Below are positions 11,723 to 26,660 of a stretch of 64,000 bases of DNA, piece by piece. Where the stretch lies: positions 121,113,228 to 121,177,227 of the forward strand of contig CM060693.1 in the NCBI GenBank assembly GCA_030686995.1, written 5' to 3'. Position 1 is the first letter of the stretch. Each line of letters opens with the position of its first letter. This DNA is from Artemisia argyi (lineage: Eukaryota > Streptophyta > Magnoliopsida > Asterales > Asteraceae). The notes beneath the pieces are model-generated. The model saw only the letters and a list, made by a program, of their open reading frames with translations, made no database searches and had not been told where the DNA came from. A program made the position numbers and the translations under genes.

Positions 11723-13692
11723 AGGTTATAGAGAATTAGGCGGTTGGACCTAGAATATAACCTAGGAGTCCCTCATATAGTTGCATTTAGGACCTATGTG
11801 TAAGTATAGTATTTTATATGTCTATTTTCTTATATTTATGAGATGTTTTATTGAGTTTCGGACGTCTATTCTATTCCCTATATGTAGTATTATATATATC
11901 GACTTTATTATATCATCTTCCGCGCGTAAGATGCTTCGTTGGATTGCCGTTGTCGCTATCGGATGCGAGAGAAGTGGTAGGATGAAGCGGATTAACCGCA
12001 AAATCTGAGTTCTCGCTAGCATGCATTCATGTTCGGAAAAGAAGAGGATGTCTATAGGAAACGTTAGTGCAGAAGAAGTGGAGAGGTTTGGAACCACGAC
12101 GACTTCTGGAGATGGAGCCATTACCAAATACCCTTGGTAGTGTCCTCACTTCACCTAGGAAGGAGATGTGGTTTAGTCTAAACCTCGTGATTTGTATGCG
12201 CTTGTGAATCATGTGGAATTGGAAGAAAAGAATGGAGATGGTTTTGTATGTTGTCGACTACCTCAACATGTAGGAAACATGAATGGGTGGTTGAGTAAAG
12301 ATAAAAGGGAGTTAAGATGGAATGGTGTCGATTCGGATCTAGAGTCCACAGCGAGTAGTAAGTTGAATTGATCTGAGTGGAGAGATAAGTACGAGAGTGG
12401 AGTTGAGCCATTATGCGACGTCTTTTGTTTTGTGTTATGTTTTGGAATTTGTATATTGTCTTTTGCCATCTGGAGCCATGTTGGAGCGTGATTACTCTTC
12501 GATATTGGATTGACCTTATCCAAGTGATTGTGATTATAGAGTTTACGTGATTGATGGAATTGTTCCATGTGAGATGATTGTTTGCGACGTCTTTTGTTTT
12601 TGTTTACATGATTATTTGCATGATGTGTTGTCATATGAGGGAGTACATTTGTGAAAGGGGGCATAGATAATTATGGTGGCCAACATAATTATACATGCGT
12701 CACAACACAAGTGGACTTGCAAGTATGATAGCATGGATTGCATGGTGTACTAGGTGCTATGTGGTATATGTGCGTTATCATTGAGATGTGTGGTTTTGGA
12801 AGTAAGTATGCGTGTGGAATAGGCTTATAACTATGGTCGCGAACATAATTATAAGAGTATCACACACGTGGACTTGTGACCATTATTGCATTGATTGATG
12901 TTTGTTGTTATATGTTGTAGAAGATGGTATGTGATATCATGTTGGTGATGGCTGTATGGTTAGAGAAGTATTCTCTTAACCATTTGGGCAGTCATTATAT
13001 GTTGGGGTGTGTAGGTGGTAAGATTCCATCCTACCTATCATATGTTGATACCTCAATTATCGGTGGGTACTTATGCTGTGGTATTTAAGTTGATTCGTTT
13101 GCTAGACGCTCCGTTTGTATACCCAATTCTTTGGTTAGCATTCCTATTCGTACCATGATGGTACAAATGCCATATTCGTTCTATTTGACGTTGTGATAGG
13201 TGTTGGGTAATCGAATTCATTTTTGTTGGATACTGGTTCGTTTCTTTGGTTATTCCATACATTCGTTCCTTGGATGAATGTTATACAACTCTTCAAGTAT
13301 TGTTGGTTCGTGACGAATTGGTGTGGATATTTAATCCCTCATTTACACACACCAAATTGAATTTCGTGACATGTTTTGTGACCTGTTAGTATCGGTGTTT
13401 TTCTATGTATCGGTTTGATCGTTGTACGAATGAGTTTGTAAGTTCATCGTTTGGTTTGCAATGTATTTGCGTGAGTGTTCACTAGTATGTGTTCGTTTGA
13501 GGATTATTTTGATTACGGAATTCTTCAATGTCTTTCGCGTTCGATTAAGAGGTTGTGTTAGAGTCTTTATGGCGTTTTACAAATTCGTTTTGGGTATTTC
13601 AAGGTTGTTTGATGGAAACTATTATTTTTATGGTGAAAAGGAAGTGTGGAAAAAAAATGGTTATGTTGATGTCTTACATAAAATGGTTTATA

Positions 13693-13739
<47 letters not shown>

Positions 13740-14389
13740 GGTGTTCATTTGTTTTTGGGAAGGTCGAGTAAGGGAATAAGAACTGTCTATGGTTCTCATT
13801 TGCCAAACTTGTTATGTATTTGGTTCATCGAGTGTTTCTTTCGTTGAGGGTACGCTTGTGGATATTTTATGGGCACGTGTATTTATATTTTCTTTGTATG
13901 GGTTTTTTTATGAAATATTTTATCCGTGTCTACTTTTATTGGGGGAAAATTTCTCATGGTGTTTTTCTAGCTTTGATTTGATGTTCGCTACTTCGCTATT
14001 CGGTAATTTGTACCCCTTTTGAGTTCGTTGATATACGTTTTAGTTCGACCGGTTTCATGGTTCGCGTCGTCTACTTAGGATAGATTTTCGTTTCGATTAT
14101 CAATTTGTTCGTTGAAGAGGAAGAGGGTGTTTGCCAAGTTGTTCGAGTGAGAGGTTTAGCTTTAAGATGTACGTTCTTCAGGAAGGTGGTCAACGATAGC
14201 GAGTGTTCGTGCACACTAGTAAGATAAAAGTAGTGAAGCGTGTAAAGTACCTAAGACACCATCTGAGAGACGATTGTCCTTGGAAATGGCAAGTACTATT
14301 AATGATTCATTTCTATCTTTCTATAGATTGCGTAGGCATCGCGGAGGTGGAAGATCCATAAGAGGAACTGTGTGATACATGGTTTAAGG
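11723..14389 (+). other. Interior of F where gag, protease and RT would be expected; not recognisable
   Basis: About 2.7 kb with no convincing retroelement motif in any frame. It includes a 38-bp poly(A) run at 13701-13738 and an imperfect repeat of about 60 bp (AACATAATTAT...CACA..GTGGACTTG) near 12680 and 12845. Either gag to RT has decayed beyond recognition or unrelated sequence has replaced it. Confidence 0.55.
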
Positions 14390-15764
14390 TTGGGAAATAG
14401 AACTTGGAGATGAGATTTGTATGGAACAGGAAGTGTTATCTACACGGATCATAAGAATCTTTAGCATATATTTGACAAGAAGTTAATATATGTTGAAGAG
14501 AAGTTGGGTGTGGAACTTCTTAGTGACTACGATTGTTTGATTCGCCACAGTAAAGGAAGGGTAGACATCATGGTAAGAGCGCTGAGCAGGAGTGAACGAG
14601 TGAAACTTGGATGTTTGTGAGCAATGATTATGATAATTCAATTCAGGGTTAAGAGGATGATATTGACAGCCTAGAGAGAGAGGTTCAAGGATGATAATGT
14701 GTAAGAAGAATGATTACTTGGTTTAGACTAGTAAATGGAAAAGAATGAAGATGGACGATTGTACTTTGCGTTCCTGCTATTGGTTCCATTGAGAGGAAGC
14801 GTAAGGACATCAATCATGAAAAGTATTTGATACATCCGAGAATGGATAAGACGTATTATTACCTTAGCAAGAGATGTATGGATGAGTAGGCGAGACTTTT
14901 CGCTCGGTGAGTTGGTAAAGAGCCATGGGGTTTCGCGTTGATCATCAAGAAACATGATGAAATACTTACTTCGCGATAGTGGTAAACGTGTTATAGAGTC
15001 TTGAGAACGCGTATGTAGATGAGTACGACTTATCATTCTCTAATGAGTGAACTAAGTGAGCGTACAAATCAGGCGTTGGGTGGTGAGCTGAGAGCATGGG
15101 TGTGTTTGATTTTGGGGGAAAGCCGGGGTATACATTTACCCTTAGCTGAGTTATCCTATATCAACAATTATCGTTCTAGTATGGAGTATGTGTCGTGTGA
15201 AAAGTTGTATGGAATGTTCTGTGGGCAAAGGTTGGAACAAGCCAACTAATTGGTCCTGAACTAGAACGAGAGACTACGAATAAGGTTTCCGGACTAAGGA
15301 AAGACTTAAGGCAGTGAGAGATTGCCAAAAGAGTTATGCGGATTATTGCCGTAAGCCCTTAGAGTTTGGTGTTGGTGATATCGTGAGGTTAAGAGTATCT
15401 CCTTGGAAGGGTGTTGTGCGTTTCGGTAAGAAAGGCAAGCTAGCACCGAGATACGTAGGACCATTTGAGATTTACGGAAAGGATTGGATTTGTGCTATAT
15501 CGGTTGAATTTGCCTGAGGAGTGAAGTAGAGTGCATGATACGTTTCACGTATCTAATGGAAAGAAGTGGTTGGCGGATGCTAGTCTGCATGTGCCAATAG
15601 ATGAAAGTAAGGTTGACAAGACCCTCCGTTTTGTCAAGAAACCTTTTGAGATTATGGATCGAGTTGTTAAGGGGTTGAAGTGTGGTGAGATAACGTTGGT
15701 AAAGGTATGGTGGGATTCTAAGCGTGGTCCTGAGTTTACTTGGGAACGTGAGGATCAGATGTAA
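14390..15764 (+). pseudogene. Chromovirus RNase H, integrase and chromodomain-like remnants (element F)
   Basis: Decayed 3' half of a Tekay-type pol. RNase H remnant near 14440-14620 (IYTDHKNL, then LLSDYDCLIRHSKGRVDI). Integrase zinc-binding remnant near 14800-14880 (HPRMDKTYYYL). End of the integrase core at about 15019-15245 (MSTTYHSLMSELSERTNQ). Integrase C-terminus at 15314-15517 (FGKKGKLAPRYVGPFEI), and the linker to a chromodomain-like end at 15531-15764 (VHDTFHVSN-like start, GPEFTWEREDQM at the end). Parts lie in different frames with stops between them. The catalytic Asp-Asp-Glu set is not intact. Confidence 0.8.
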
Positions 15765-16109
15765 TTAATGTTTGTTTTGTGTGTATCCATTATATGTGGT
15801 GTTTCCTGCGGTTACCATTTGGATTTTCATTTGGTTCGAGAGTATCGTACCTACCTGTGAGAAGTCGTTTTGATCGTTGGTGTTATTGATCGGGGAGTGT
15901 ATCTATTTGCGTGTATCGTTGGAGTGACGGAATGTTTTCTATCGTGTGAATTCGAGTATTTAGTCGGTTTACATTTTTGCGATTCTTTCTCTGTGATTTT
16001 ATGGTGTGGTACTTATCCGCTTAAAAATCCATAAATTTCCTTTTGCTGTTGTGAGTGGTGACTATAGTAGTTGAAATCTCGGGACGCGATTTCCCTAAGT
16101 GGGGGATGA

Positions 16110-18618
<2,509 letters not shown>

Positions 18619-19717
18619 AGAAAATATAGCGTTTGATCATTAAAACATTTAGAGTTTAAAAAACATAGGTCCCAAAAGGTGTTGCCAATTTAAGTAAAAT
18701 AAGTCCAACAAGATCAAACGTTTCATAAGTGCAGAAATATATGGTGAGACGCGTCGACTCCGCGACTCCATGAAGGTCCAAATGTATGCAACATGAGCTA
18801 CCTTAATAACCTGAAAATACATTGCTAAAAAGTCAACACGAATGTTGGTGAATAATCATAGGTTTATAAGTTAACTCGTATGTACAATAGCTATAAGTAA
18901 AAAGTAAAATATATCATGACTTGATGTCAAATTAGTTTCTACATTGTCACTTAAGCTCATGACCTCGAAGCTAGACATAATGGTAATGGCCCCACATGAG
19001 TGTTTATCAGGCACTCATAATTAATAAGACATGCAATGCATCCGTTCCCAGTTGGAGCAACCCAATCACGGATGGAGGAGTCACCCTCAATAGATTTATT
19101 CACTCATTCCCGCTCGTACTTTAATTAACGGTCCATGATAATAAAATGAGACTTAATTTGATAATAAGGCAACTTAAGCAATGTATGGAAATTCGGATAC
19201 TTTGGCATGTACAAAAATAATTGATGCAATGTATTCTCCCCCGTGAGATTTGAAATCAAAATATGAATTGAAAACGGGGCAATGAAAACTCACCTCGAAG
19301 TGATGATACTATGAGATGAAATGATAGGGACAACAAGGAGCGACAATCAACCGCAACCTAATATGTATGATAATGATCTACTTTAGATCATGAAATGATA
19401 TAGAGAATATACATGCACATGATACCTATACCACTCTTAGTTTGAAAATACTAGTTATTGTCAAAGTTAAATATTTTCCATAACTTGAGAAAAATAAGTC
19501 TATCTAGACTTATAGAAACTAGTCGTAATATATATATATATCGTACATAGAATGTTAGTGTTTAATTTCTCTCTTTGAAAGCCTGAAATAACGTCTAGTC
19601 GTCGTATAAATAAGCTTGTGGTCATACGTACTTCATTGGTTAAGAATATAGCTCTTGAACAAAATATCTAAAAAATATAGTATTTATTACGTAGTTGATT
19701 ATTTTTATTAGTGACTA

Positions 19718-19720
<3 letters not shown>

Positions 19721-19809
<89 letters not shown>
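19721..19809. repeat. (AT)n microsatellite in the left LTR of E
   Basis: About 89 bp of AT. The same place in the right LTR (27867-27879) has only about 14 bp. Confidence 0.95.
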
Positions 19810-19812
<3 letters not shown>

Positions 19813-21635
19813 TTGACGATTTTGAAACGAGCATATCTTTGTCGTTATAAGTTCATTTTTCTCGTTCTTTATATCCACGGTTTTGTCTTAGCATATACTA
19901 ATATATTTTTGATAGCTCGGCTTCTCTAGGTTACGTCTAACGCCTCGGTTTTTCCGTCGAAAATAGTCCAACAGCATGAATATTTTCAGAAAAATAGTTT
20001 TCGTCGTTAAACTTGCCAAAATCATATCTCCTTCGTTATAAACTCGTTTTAATCCGTTCTTTCGCCAACGGCTTCGGTTTTGAAAGTATTTTTTAAATAT
20101 TTGGTCAAAACTTACCCCTGAGTCCCTGAGTTTTCTGGGTTTTGCATTTTGGGACAGTAGGTTTCTATACTTGTTTAAAAATCAATTATAGGGTTCCAAA
20201 TTAGTTTCAACTTCAACTAAATCACTTCCAATCACCACAAATCTAGTCTATTCCTACCATACACCTTCTTAAGGTGTCATGGGTTCTTAAACATCATCAA
20301 TCAACTAGATCTACCAAGGGTTTTCATTTCTAGGGTTTCAAATATATAAATGTATACAAATGAGTGGTATAACTAACATATGCATGTAATCTTGCATAGA
20401 AATTATATGATCATGAAAATAACTTGAAGAAATTATGAAAAAGAGTTTGACAACTTACTTTGAAAGATTTTAGAGCTTGGATGAGTAAAACCTAATAAAC
20501 CTTGAGTTTTTATTTCAAAACTCTAACAAGGATTACCAAAGGAACTAGAAAATAGCTTGATCTTGGAAAATTAATGGTTTTTGCTTCTTGATCTTGTTTT
20601 GGTCGTGGGTTTAGATAAGAGAGGAAGAGAGGAAAGTTTGCTTTTTGCTTCTAAGATTATGATGAGTATGTGGTAAGATTTCCTAGATATTTACTTGAGA
20701 TTATAATAGATTATAACTAGGTAATTAAGACTTGAGGTTAAAAATGTATATGAGGTCTAGGGGGGGCATGTGGCTGGTCTTGACAAGGAGGAAAAAGGGC
20801 AAAAATACTAGCTTGAATTAATTAGGATTTAGGGTAGTGTATGTGTAATTTAGTTGTAGTTTTAGTTAGTTTAGTTTTAATCGGGTACCGGGTTTGCTAG
20901 AAATAAATTTTAACGAAGTTAACCAGGACTTAATAAAGTCATAAAAATGATAAAAATATGTTGGGTACAATTATTGAGTGTTTGGACAATTATTATTTAG
21001 TTTCCACGAAAACCGTCGTAATTTTAATAAACTTACGATATAAATTGAATAAATTTCCAAAATACCGGGTAAATGAATTTTATAATCTTTGTGATGTTGT
21101 AAGGGGTTTAAAAATATATCGGAACCATCGTGAGGATTTTTAGATATGTTAGTTATATTTATTAATCGCGTGTTAACGTTTATTTAAAAATAAATATACG
21201 TAAAACGTTAAATATATCAAAATATAAATCTGAATATTCTACGAGTGGTATAGTATGCAAATGCTATTATGATGAAATGTAGACTATTTCTAGTCCGTAT
21301 GAAATGTCCCTACTGATAAAGCATGAATTCGCACCTGAACCAATTCGGTTACGCGAATTTACATATCCGTAAACTAAATTTATGATGAAATGAGTAATGC
21401 ACGTGAATAGTGTTTTCTTTCCGGAAATGAATAGGGTTTCGTGAATAGTAAAATTTTTGAACGCTTCTCGGAATATCAAACTGACTCCAAAAATGATGAA
21501 TAGTAAAATGATGAATAGTGATCGGTGAATAGTAACTGATGAATAGTAAATTGTCGAAGTTCGGAAAATGACCTGAAATGGTGAGTTGTGACAGTCGCCC
21601 ACCCAAAAAGGAATTCAGTCCCTGAATTCAGCTGG

Positions 21636-21765
21636 TGTTGGTCTCGGAAATAGACTTGGTGAAAAGATGTGGATACTTGAGTCGCATTTGGTCTTCCCGG
21701 TCCCAAGTAAACTCGGGACCTCTTCGAGAATTCCAGCGAACTTTCACGATAGGAATTCAACTCTG
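21636..21765 (-). pseudogene. C-terminal end of chromovirus pol (element E)
   Basis: On the minus strand this reads IPIVKVRWNSRRGPEFTWDR and then a YPHLF-type end, the conserved C-terminal tail after the integrase of Tekay/Del elements. It lies immediately before the polypurine tract and the 3' LTR of E, which confirms the minus orientation. It is intact over about 40 codons, but the upstream frame is broken. Confidence 0.8.
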
Positions 21766-24533
21766 CTTCTACTGTTCGACCTAACTGTCCCTGATTTCCG
21801 TTGGTTCTCCTACAAGGTCTGAGTTTGTCATTGGGTTAGATTCCTTCCAATGGAATCATGAGTGACTAATCTGAAAGACATTTCTTGGGGTTTAAAATTG
21901 TGAAACATGTTTGTATAACCTTCTGTTCTCTAACAAGGCTCAAGTCTGACGGCCACTAGGTCTACTCTGTCTGAAATATTAGATGGTCCAGTATATATCG
22001 GGTTTAACTTCCCGAATTTTTCTAAATGGTATCATGCCTTTCCTAGGTAGAACTTTTAACGTGATCCTACCACCAACTTGAAATTCTAAGGGTTTACAAT
22101 TTATCGACTTGTAACCGATTCTTGATTTGCAGGAAATTCCTGGTTATTTCATGAGTGCTTACTGGACTAGTGAGTTGGGCTTTTCCAAATTTTGATCCAT
22201 CAATGGATATTGGCACTTCGACCATAGAGTGCATCAAATGGTGTAGTCTCTACTCTCGTGCAACAACTATGTTTGCAAATGATTTTGATTTATGGTAAAT
22301 GGTTAGTCCAACCATTTCTATTGTCAATCACTCATGCTCTGAGCATACCTTCATATGTTTGAATCATTCTCTCGCTCTGACCATTGGTCTAAGGATGATA
22401 GGCGGTGTTTACATCTAAATGGGGTTCCGAAGGAAATCTTAAAATGCTTGCTAGGAGTCTGAGGTGATTCGATTACCTTTATCAGGAATAATTGAAATGG
22501 GTACAATAAATCTTGTGACTAATTCCACAACGTTCTATCTTTCGAACTTGGCGTTATCTGAAGGAGAGAGAATATGGGTAACAATTTTTGATTCCTTGTG
22601 TTTTGTTCCAACGGATGATAAGACATGTGTCTTTCTTTGCCTATTGGGCTTGGTCTCTATTACTAAAGTTCGTAATTGATTTATGGTGTCCCTCCTAATT
22701 TCCTTCATCACATATTCCAAGGTTCTCTATTGTCAAGTCACAAAATCCTAAATGCATAAGCGATGCAGTATGGTGATTAGTTTTTGGAAATTTGTCTCGC
22801 GATTGTAGGTTTTGGTTGAAATCTTTTTCTGAATAAACGAATTTAGAAAATGGAGCAATGATTTACTAAGTAATATCTTTCTTGATGATTCAAAATTCAG
22901 TAGTTTTGAAATGTGAAGCCGTTTTCAAACATGTTGTGAATAGGACGGTTTACCAAAGTTTGATGTTTATATATTTCTCATTGTACGATGGTTTTGCTAA
23001 ATATTGACCAAAAAGGATAGTACTTGTTCAAAATAGGAATTTCAGAAATTATTTTCTAGAAGCTTTGTGGTTTGTATAAACACAATTTTAAATCAACTTC
23101 ATTTAAAAGTGAAAACACTAACAAGGATAAAATGGTAGAATAGGAAATGTTCGCATAAATGCATAGATGTCTAATGTTTAGTTCCAGAGGTTGGATAGTG
23201 TCTATTGGTGGTTATCAAACAAAACTACAAGCCTTGGTATTCCAACTAACTTAAGTCCTGAAATGGTTTATCGTTGAAATTATCATCATGTTGGCAAAAT
23301 ATATATTCGGGTCGGATCCCTTTCTTGGTATGAAAATGAGGTTATCTGAAATTTCTAGAGAACACAACTCCTTAGGGGAATCCATATCGATACTCTTAAT
23401 TTAAACAATTATCCTTGGTGAAAACTCATTACAGGGAAGTTTGCATTTGAATGAGGCCATGTTTAAATGGAACACTCTACAGTATCGTATACGAGGCTTG
23501 GTTTATTTCTATAGTGTTACTTAGCGTACCTTCACAATGTGTTCGATCCTATAGCTCAGTCTAGCTAGTACCTTTGAATAATAAAATTGGACAACTAGGT
23601 CAGAGATGGTGAGTCGGATGGTCTCGTGGTATCTTAGGATTGTTGTTGAGTTATGAATTTTCTTAGTCCAGGTTTAGTAGTTCCGTAATCCTTTTATTGT
23701 TTTTCTTGCATCGAGGAATCCTCCTAGTACTTGATATGGAAAGTCTCTCCTAGAGAAGTCAATGAAAAGTTCTAACTTAATGGCTGAGTGAGTGACAGGT
23801 GGGGTAAGTATCCAGGGAGAGTTTGTCAGAAAGAGACGTTTATAAAAGAGTTTACTTGTTTAAAACGCTTTTAAATGAAGATTGTTATTAGCAATACTTT
23901 AAAAATGTAATTATTTCCTTCATGGTATAATTCTTCCTGAATTATACATAGGTGATCAAGCTATGTATAGTTGAGGACTACTGATGCTATGCTGGATTTA
24001 GTCAAAACATCATTACTTTTCTCAAAAGTTTTAAATGGTGTTCAACGCATTGTTATTAAAAATAGTATCCTGATATTTCCTTTCAAGTAACATGAAAATT
24101 GTTTCGCATAATAATAGTAAATACTTGGTGTAATGACGGAAAAATCAATTTATATGGTGGTAACAAAATAGCTTACTTTAGAAATTTTGTAAAACAATTT
24201 TTCCAACATGGTAGTAAAATAGCTTGGAACAAAATTCGTTGAATGGTTTATTGGATACATGGTTGAATCTTATGGAATGATAATAGTCTACTAATCCGTC
24301 AAAAATGAAATCGGCCTAATCCCTAATAAGACAATGGTATAATGTTGCGAAACGATTGAAGTTTGAGCGATTGGAATAGAAAATGAAATAAACGAAGGTA
24401 GTGATTATCGCTGAGATAACAAAAGATAGGGATTACATTAGATAGAAAAATGCTTAATACAACTAGGTTATGTCATCGTACCAACGGTAAGTACAAAAGA
24501 AAAGATACAACCCTAAAGGGCTCGAACTACGGT
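21766..24533 (-). pseudogene. Decayed chromovirus pol (element E)
   Basis: No long ORF. Minus-strand remnants of the integrase core are readable: a TAYHP..NGQSER block near 22340-22400 and a PFDALYGR block near 22215-22255, both with stops around them. Protease, RT and RNase H could not be placed with confidence. The span of about 2.8 kb is some 1 kb shorter than a complete pol, so a deletion as well as point decay is likely. Confidence 0.6.
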
Positions 24534-25415
24534 TTAAAACATGAACTTCTTTCTCCAGTTCAGGTCTCTCAACTCCGGGCATTCACTCTTGAAGTGTCCA
24601 ACTACACCACAGCCAAAACATGTTATTGATGGTTTCTGATTATCACCCACAATTGGAAACCTGCAATCCCTAGTTTTGTGAGTAACCTTCTTACAGTTGC
24701 CACATGGTTCCGGGCAACGGCCTGGGTTATGATGATGTTGACACTTTTCACACTTAGGTAAAATACCAAGGTAATCGTTCTTTTCATTTAGACCTGCAGC
24801 ATAGGGCTTAGCAACTCCTTGTCTCTTGTGTGGTCCTTGTGTGGCATTCCCACCTCGATTGTTGTTCCACTTCCTTTTGTTGTCGCCATTGTTTCCTAAT
24901 GTCTTGGTGTGAGCTATGTATTCCTTTGCTTCGATCGCCATTTTGATAGCTTCAGACATGGCATCGAGTTTCAATGAGACGACCAATGTACGAATTTCAG
25001 GGGAGAGTCCCCCGATGTACCTTTCAAGTTTCTTGTTTTCCGGTTCATCCATTGCAGGGCCTAGTCGTGTTAATTCGTAAAAACGGGTAGTGTACTTGTC
25101 AACATCGTCTCCTACCATGGTAAAGTTTAGTGTTTCCTGTTCTATTGCTCGTAATTCACTTCTTACACAAAATGTTATACTCATCATCCTTCTTAGTTTC
25201 TCCCAAGAGTGTGAGTAAGCATCATCAACTCCCACTATCTTAACATGTTTGGTCCACCATTCCTGGGCATGATCCTGAAAAGTGCATGTGGCGAACTTAA
25301 CATTGTCTTCCTTACGACAGTCGCCACATTGAAATATTGTTTCTATTTCTTCGAACCATTTGAGAAATTTCTTTGTGTCTATAGTTCCGCTAAAGGAGGG
25401 GGGATTACAACCCAT
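24534..25415 (-). CDS. Chromovirus gag (element E), partly open
   Basis: A 293-codon open segment on the minus strand, which may extend upstream in the same frame to about 25540. It encodes the Gypsy capsid precursor: a retrotransposon gag core at residues 1-150 (FLKWFEEIETIF, WWTKHV, ERYIGGLSPEIR), a basic stretch at about 180-205 and a Cys-rich nucleocapsid at about 225-280. The nucleocapsid has CEKCQHHHNPGRC, CGNCKKVTHKTRDC and a classical CCHC knuckle CFGCGVVGHFKSEC. The MGCNPP start is probably internal to the original gag. The family normally fuses gag and pol in one frame; here it stops at 24534. Confidence 0.82.
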   Translation of the reverse strand: MGCNPPSFSGTIDTKKFLKWFEEIETIFQCGDCRKEDNVKFATCTFQDHAQEWWTKHVKIVGVDDAYSHSWEKLRRMMSITFCVRSELRAIEQETLNFTMVGDDVDKYTTRFYELTRLGPAMDEPENKKLERYIGGLSPEIRTLVVSLKLDAMSEAIKMAIEAKEYIAHTKTLGNNGDNKRKWNNNRGGNATQGPHKRQGVAKPYAAGLNEKNDYLGILPKCEKCQHHHNPGRCPEPCGNCKKVTHKTRDCRFPIVGDNQKPSITCFGCGVVGHFKSECPELRDLNWRKKFMF

Positions 25416-25540
25416 AAATTCAACGTGAGCAAGTTCCTTGGTGAGGGCGGTGGCTATGTTCTTGGCAATGACTTGTCCAACAGCAGCTTACGTCATGGTT
25501 GGAGTGGTTTGCTTAAATCTATCTTCATCAAATCATAAGA

Positions 25541-26645
25541 GACCATGAGAATCTATAGGTAATAAAAATCATCATATTCACAACACCTGAATATAATACA
25601 TGAAAATTTCGGTTTATGTGGACCAATATCATAGATAGCACAACCATTCCTACATAGTAGCGTCACACTTGATATATTTGTTTGTACAACAACCAAAAGA
25701 CGACAAGTTCTTTAGACTATGTTCCACACTTTCCGTGGCTAGGACAATAGTAAAAGCTAGTAACGATATAAGTCTAGTCTAGAGACTTCCTGGTGTCCCT
25801 CTGAGAGAAACCAGGTTTGTGGCATCATAAGGTCGAGATAGTCCTGAAGTGGTGTCTGAAGTTGTGCATCGATCATATCCTAGATAGTGTAGGTTCCAAA
25901 CCATTCTTGAGGAATATGCGGATGTTCCTATTGAGTCCGTGATATTGCTCTTATCTAATTCATGGCAAGTGGGAATGTAAAAGGGAAATGATGATGGTGG
26001 TACTCTAGATGATGAGAATAAAATTGATGACGATAAGATACTAGTGGTGAGTTAGGAGATGATGGTGATAATAGTGAATGGGATACTACCCTCCTTCGCG
26101 CTATATCGCGACATCTAAGAGGTAAAACTGAAGTACGCACTATGGGATGACCAATAGTGTAATAAGTAGCTGATGGTGGTGGTAGTACCTAAGTAGTGGG
26201 TGCTCTACTAGTGAAGGAAAGAAACATACTATCTTCCTTACAATAAGCATCCTAATAGGTCCATTAAGATTAAGTCTGAATACACTACCAAACGGCATTC
26301 TATGTATGGGTTGAATGATAGAAAAACCCTGTTCCTATGACCAATCAATGGTGCTAATGGTGGTGTAAGTGCAACTGGTGGTATAATGGTAGTGGAAGAT
26401 GACAAGGCATCTTCAATGTCGGAATCCGATGAAAGGATGACAGGGTAGGTATCTGAAGACATGTCACTTGTGAACCAGGTCAATATAATTATATATGAAT
26501 ATGGGTATGGGTATAAATAACTCGCACAGTGTATGCATGAAACAACATGTATAATGAATATGCACCTATGATGAAATGATGAGATGCTATGATGATGTGG
26601 TTATAGTCTAGGGTCCAAGATACATCCTAGTTCGCTATAACCTTA
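25541..26645 (-). other. Leader and possible gag N-terminus of E
   Basis: Between the primer site and the recognisable gag there is about 1.1 kb. A short minus-strand ORF at 26238-26483 (SSDSDIEDALSSSTT, then PPLAPLIGH) may be the decayed N-terminus of the polyprotein. Otherwise I see only decayed sequence with stops in all frames. Confidence 0.45.
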
Positions 26646-26657
26646 GCTCTGATGCCA
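26646..26657 (-). other. Primer binding site of E
   Basis: Minus strand TGGCATCAGAGC, one change from the tRNA-iMet type TGGTATCAGAGC, three bases from the LTR border at 26661. Confidence 0.85.
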
Positions 26658-26660
26658 ATC

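Noticed and set aside
20958..21143. 61-codon ORF found almost identical at 29035-29220
   Set aside because: The two copies are the two LTRs of element E; the likeness comes from LTR duplication and not from protein conservation.
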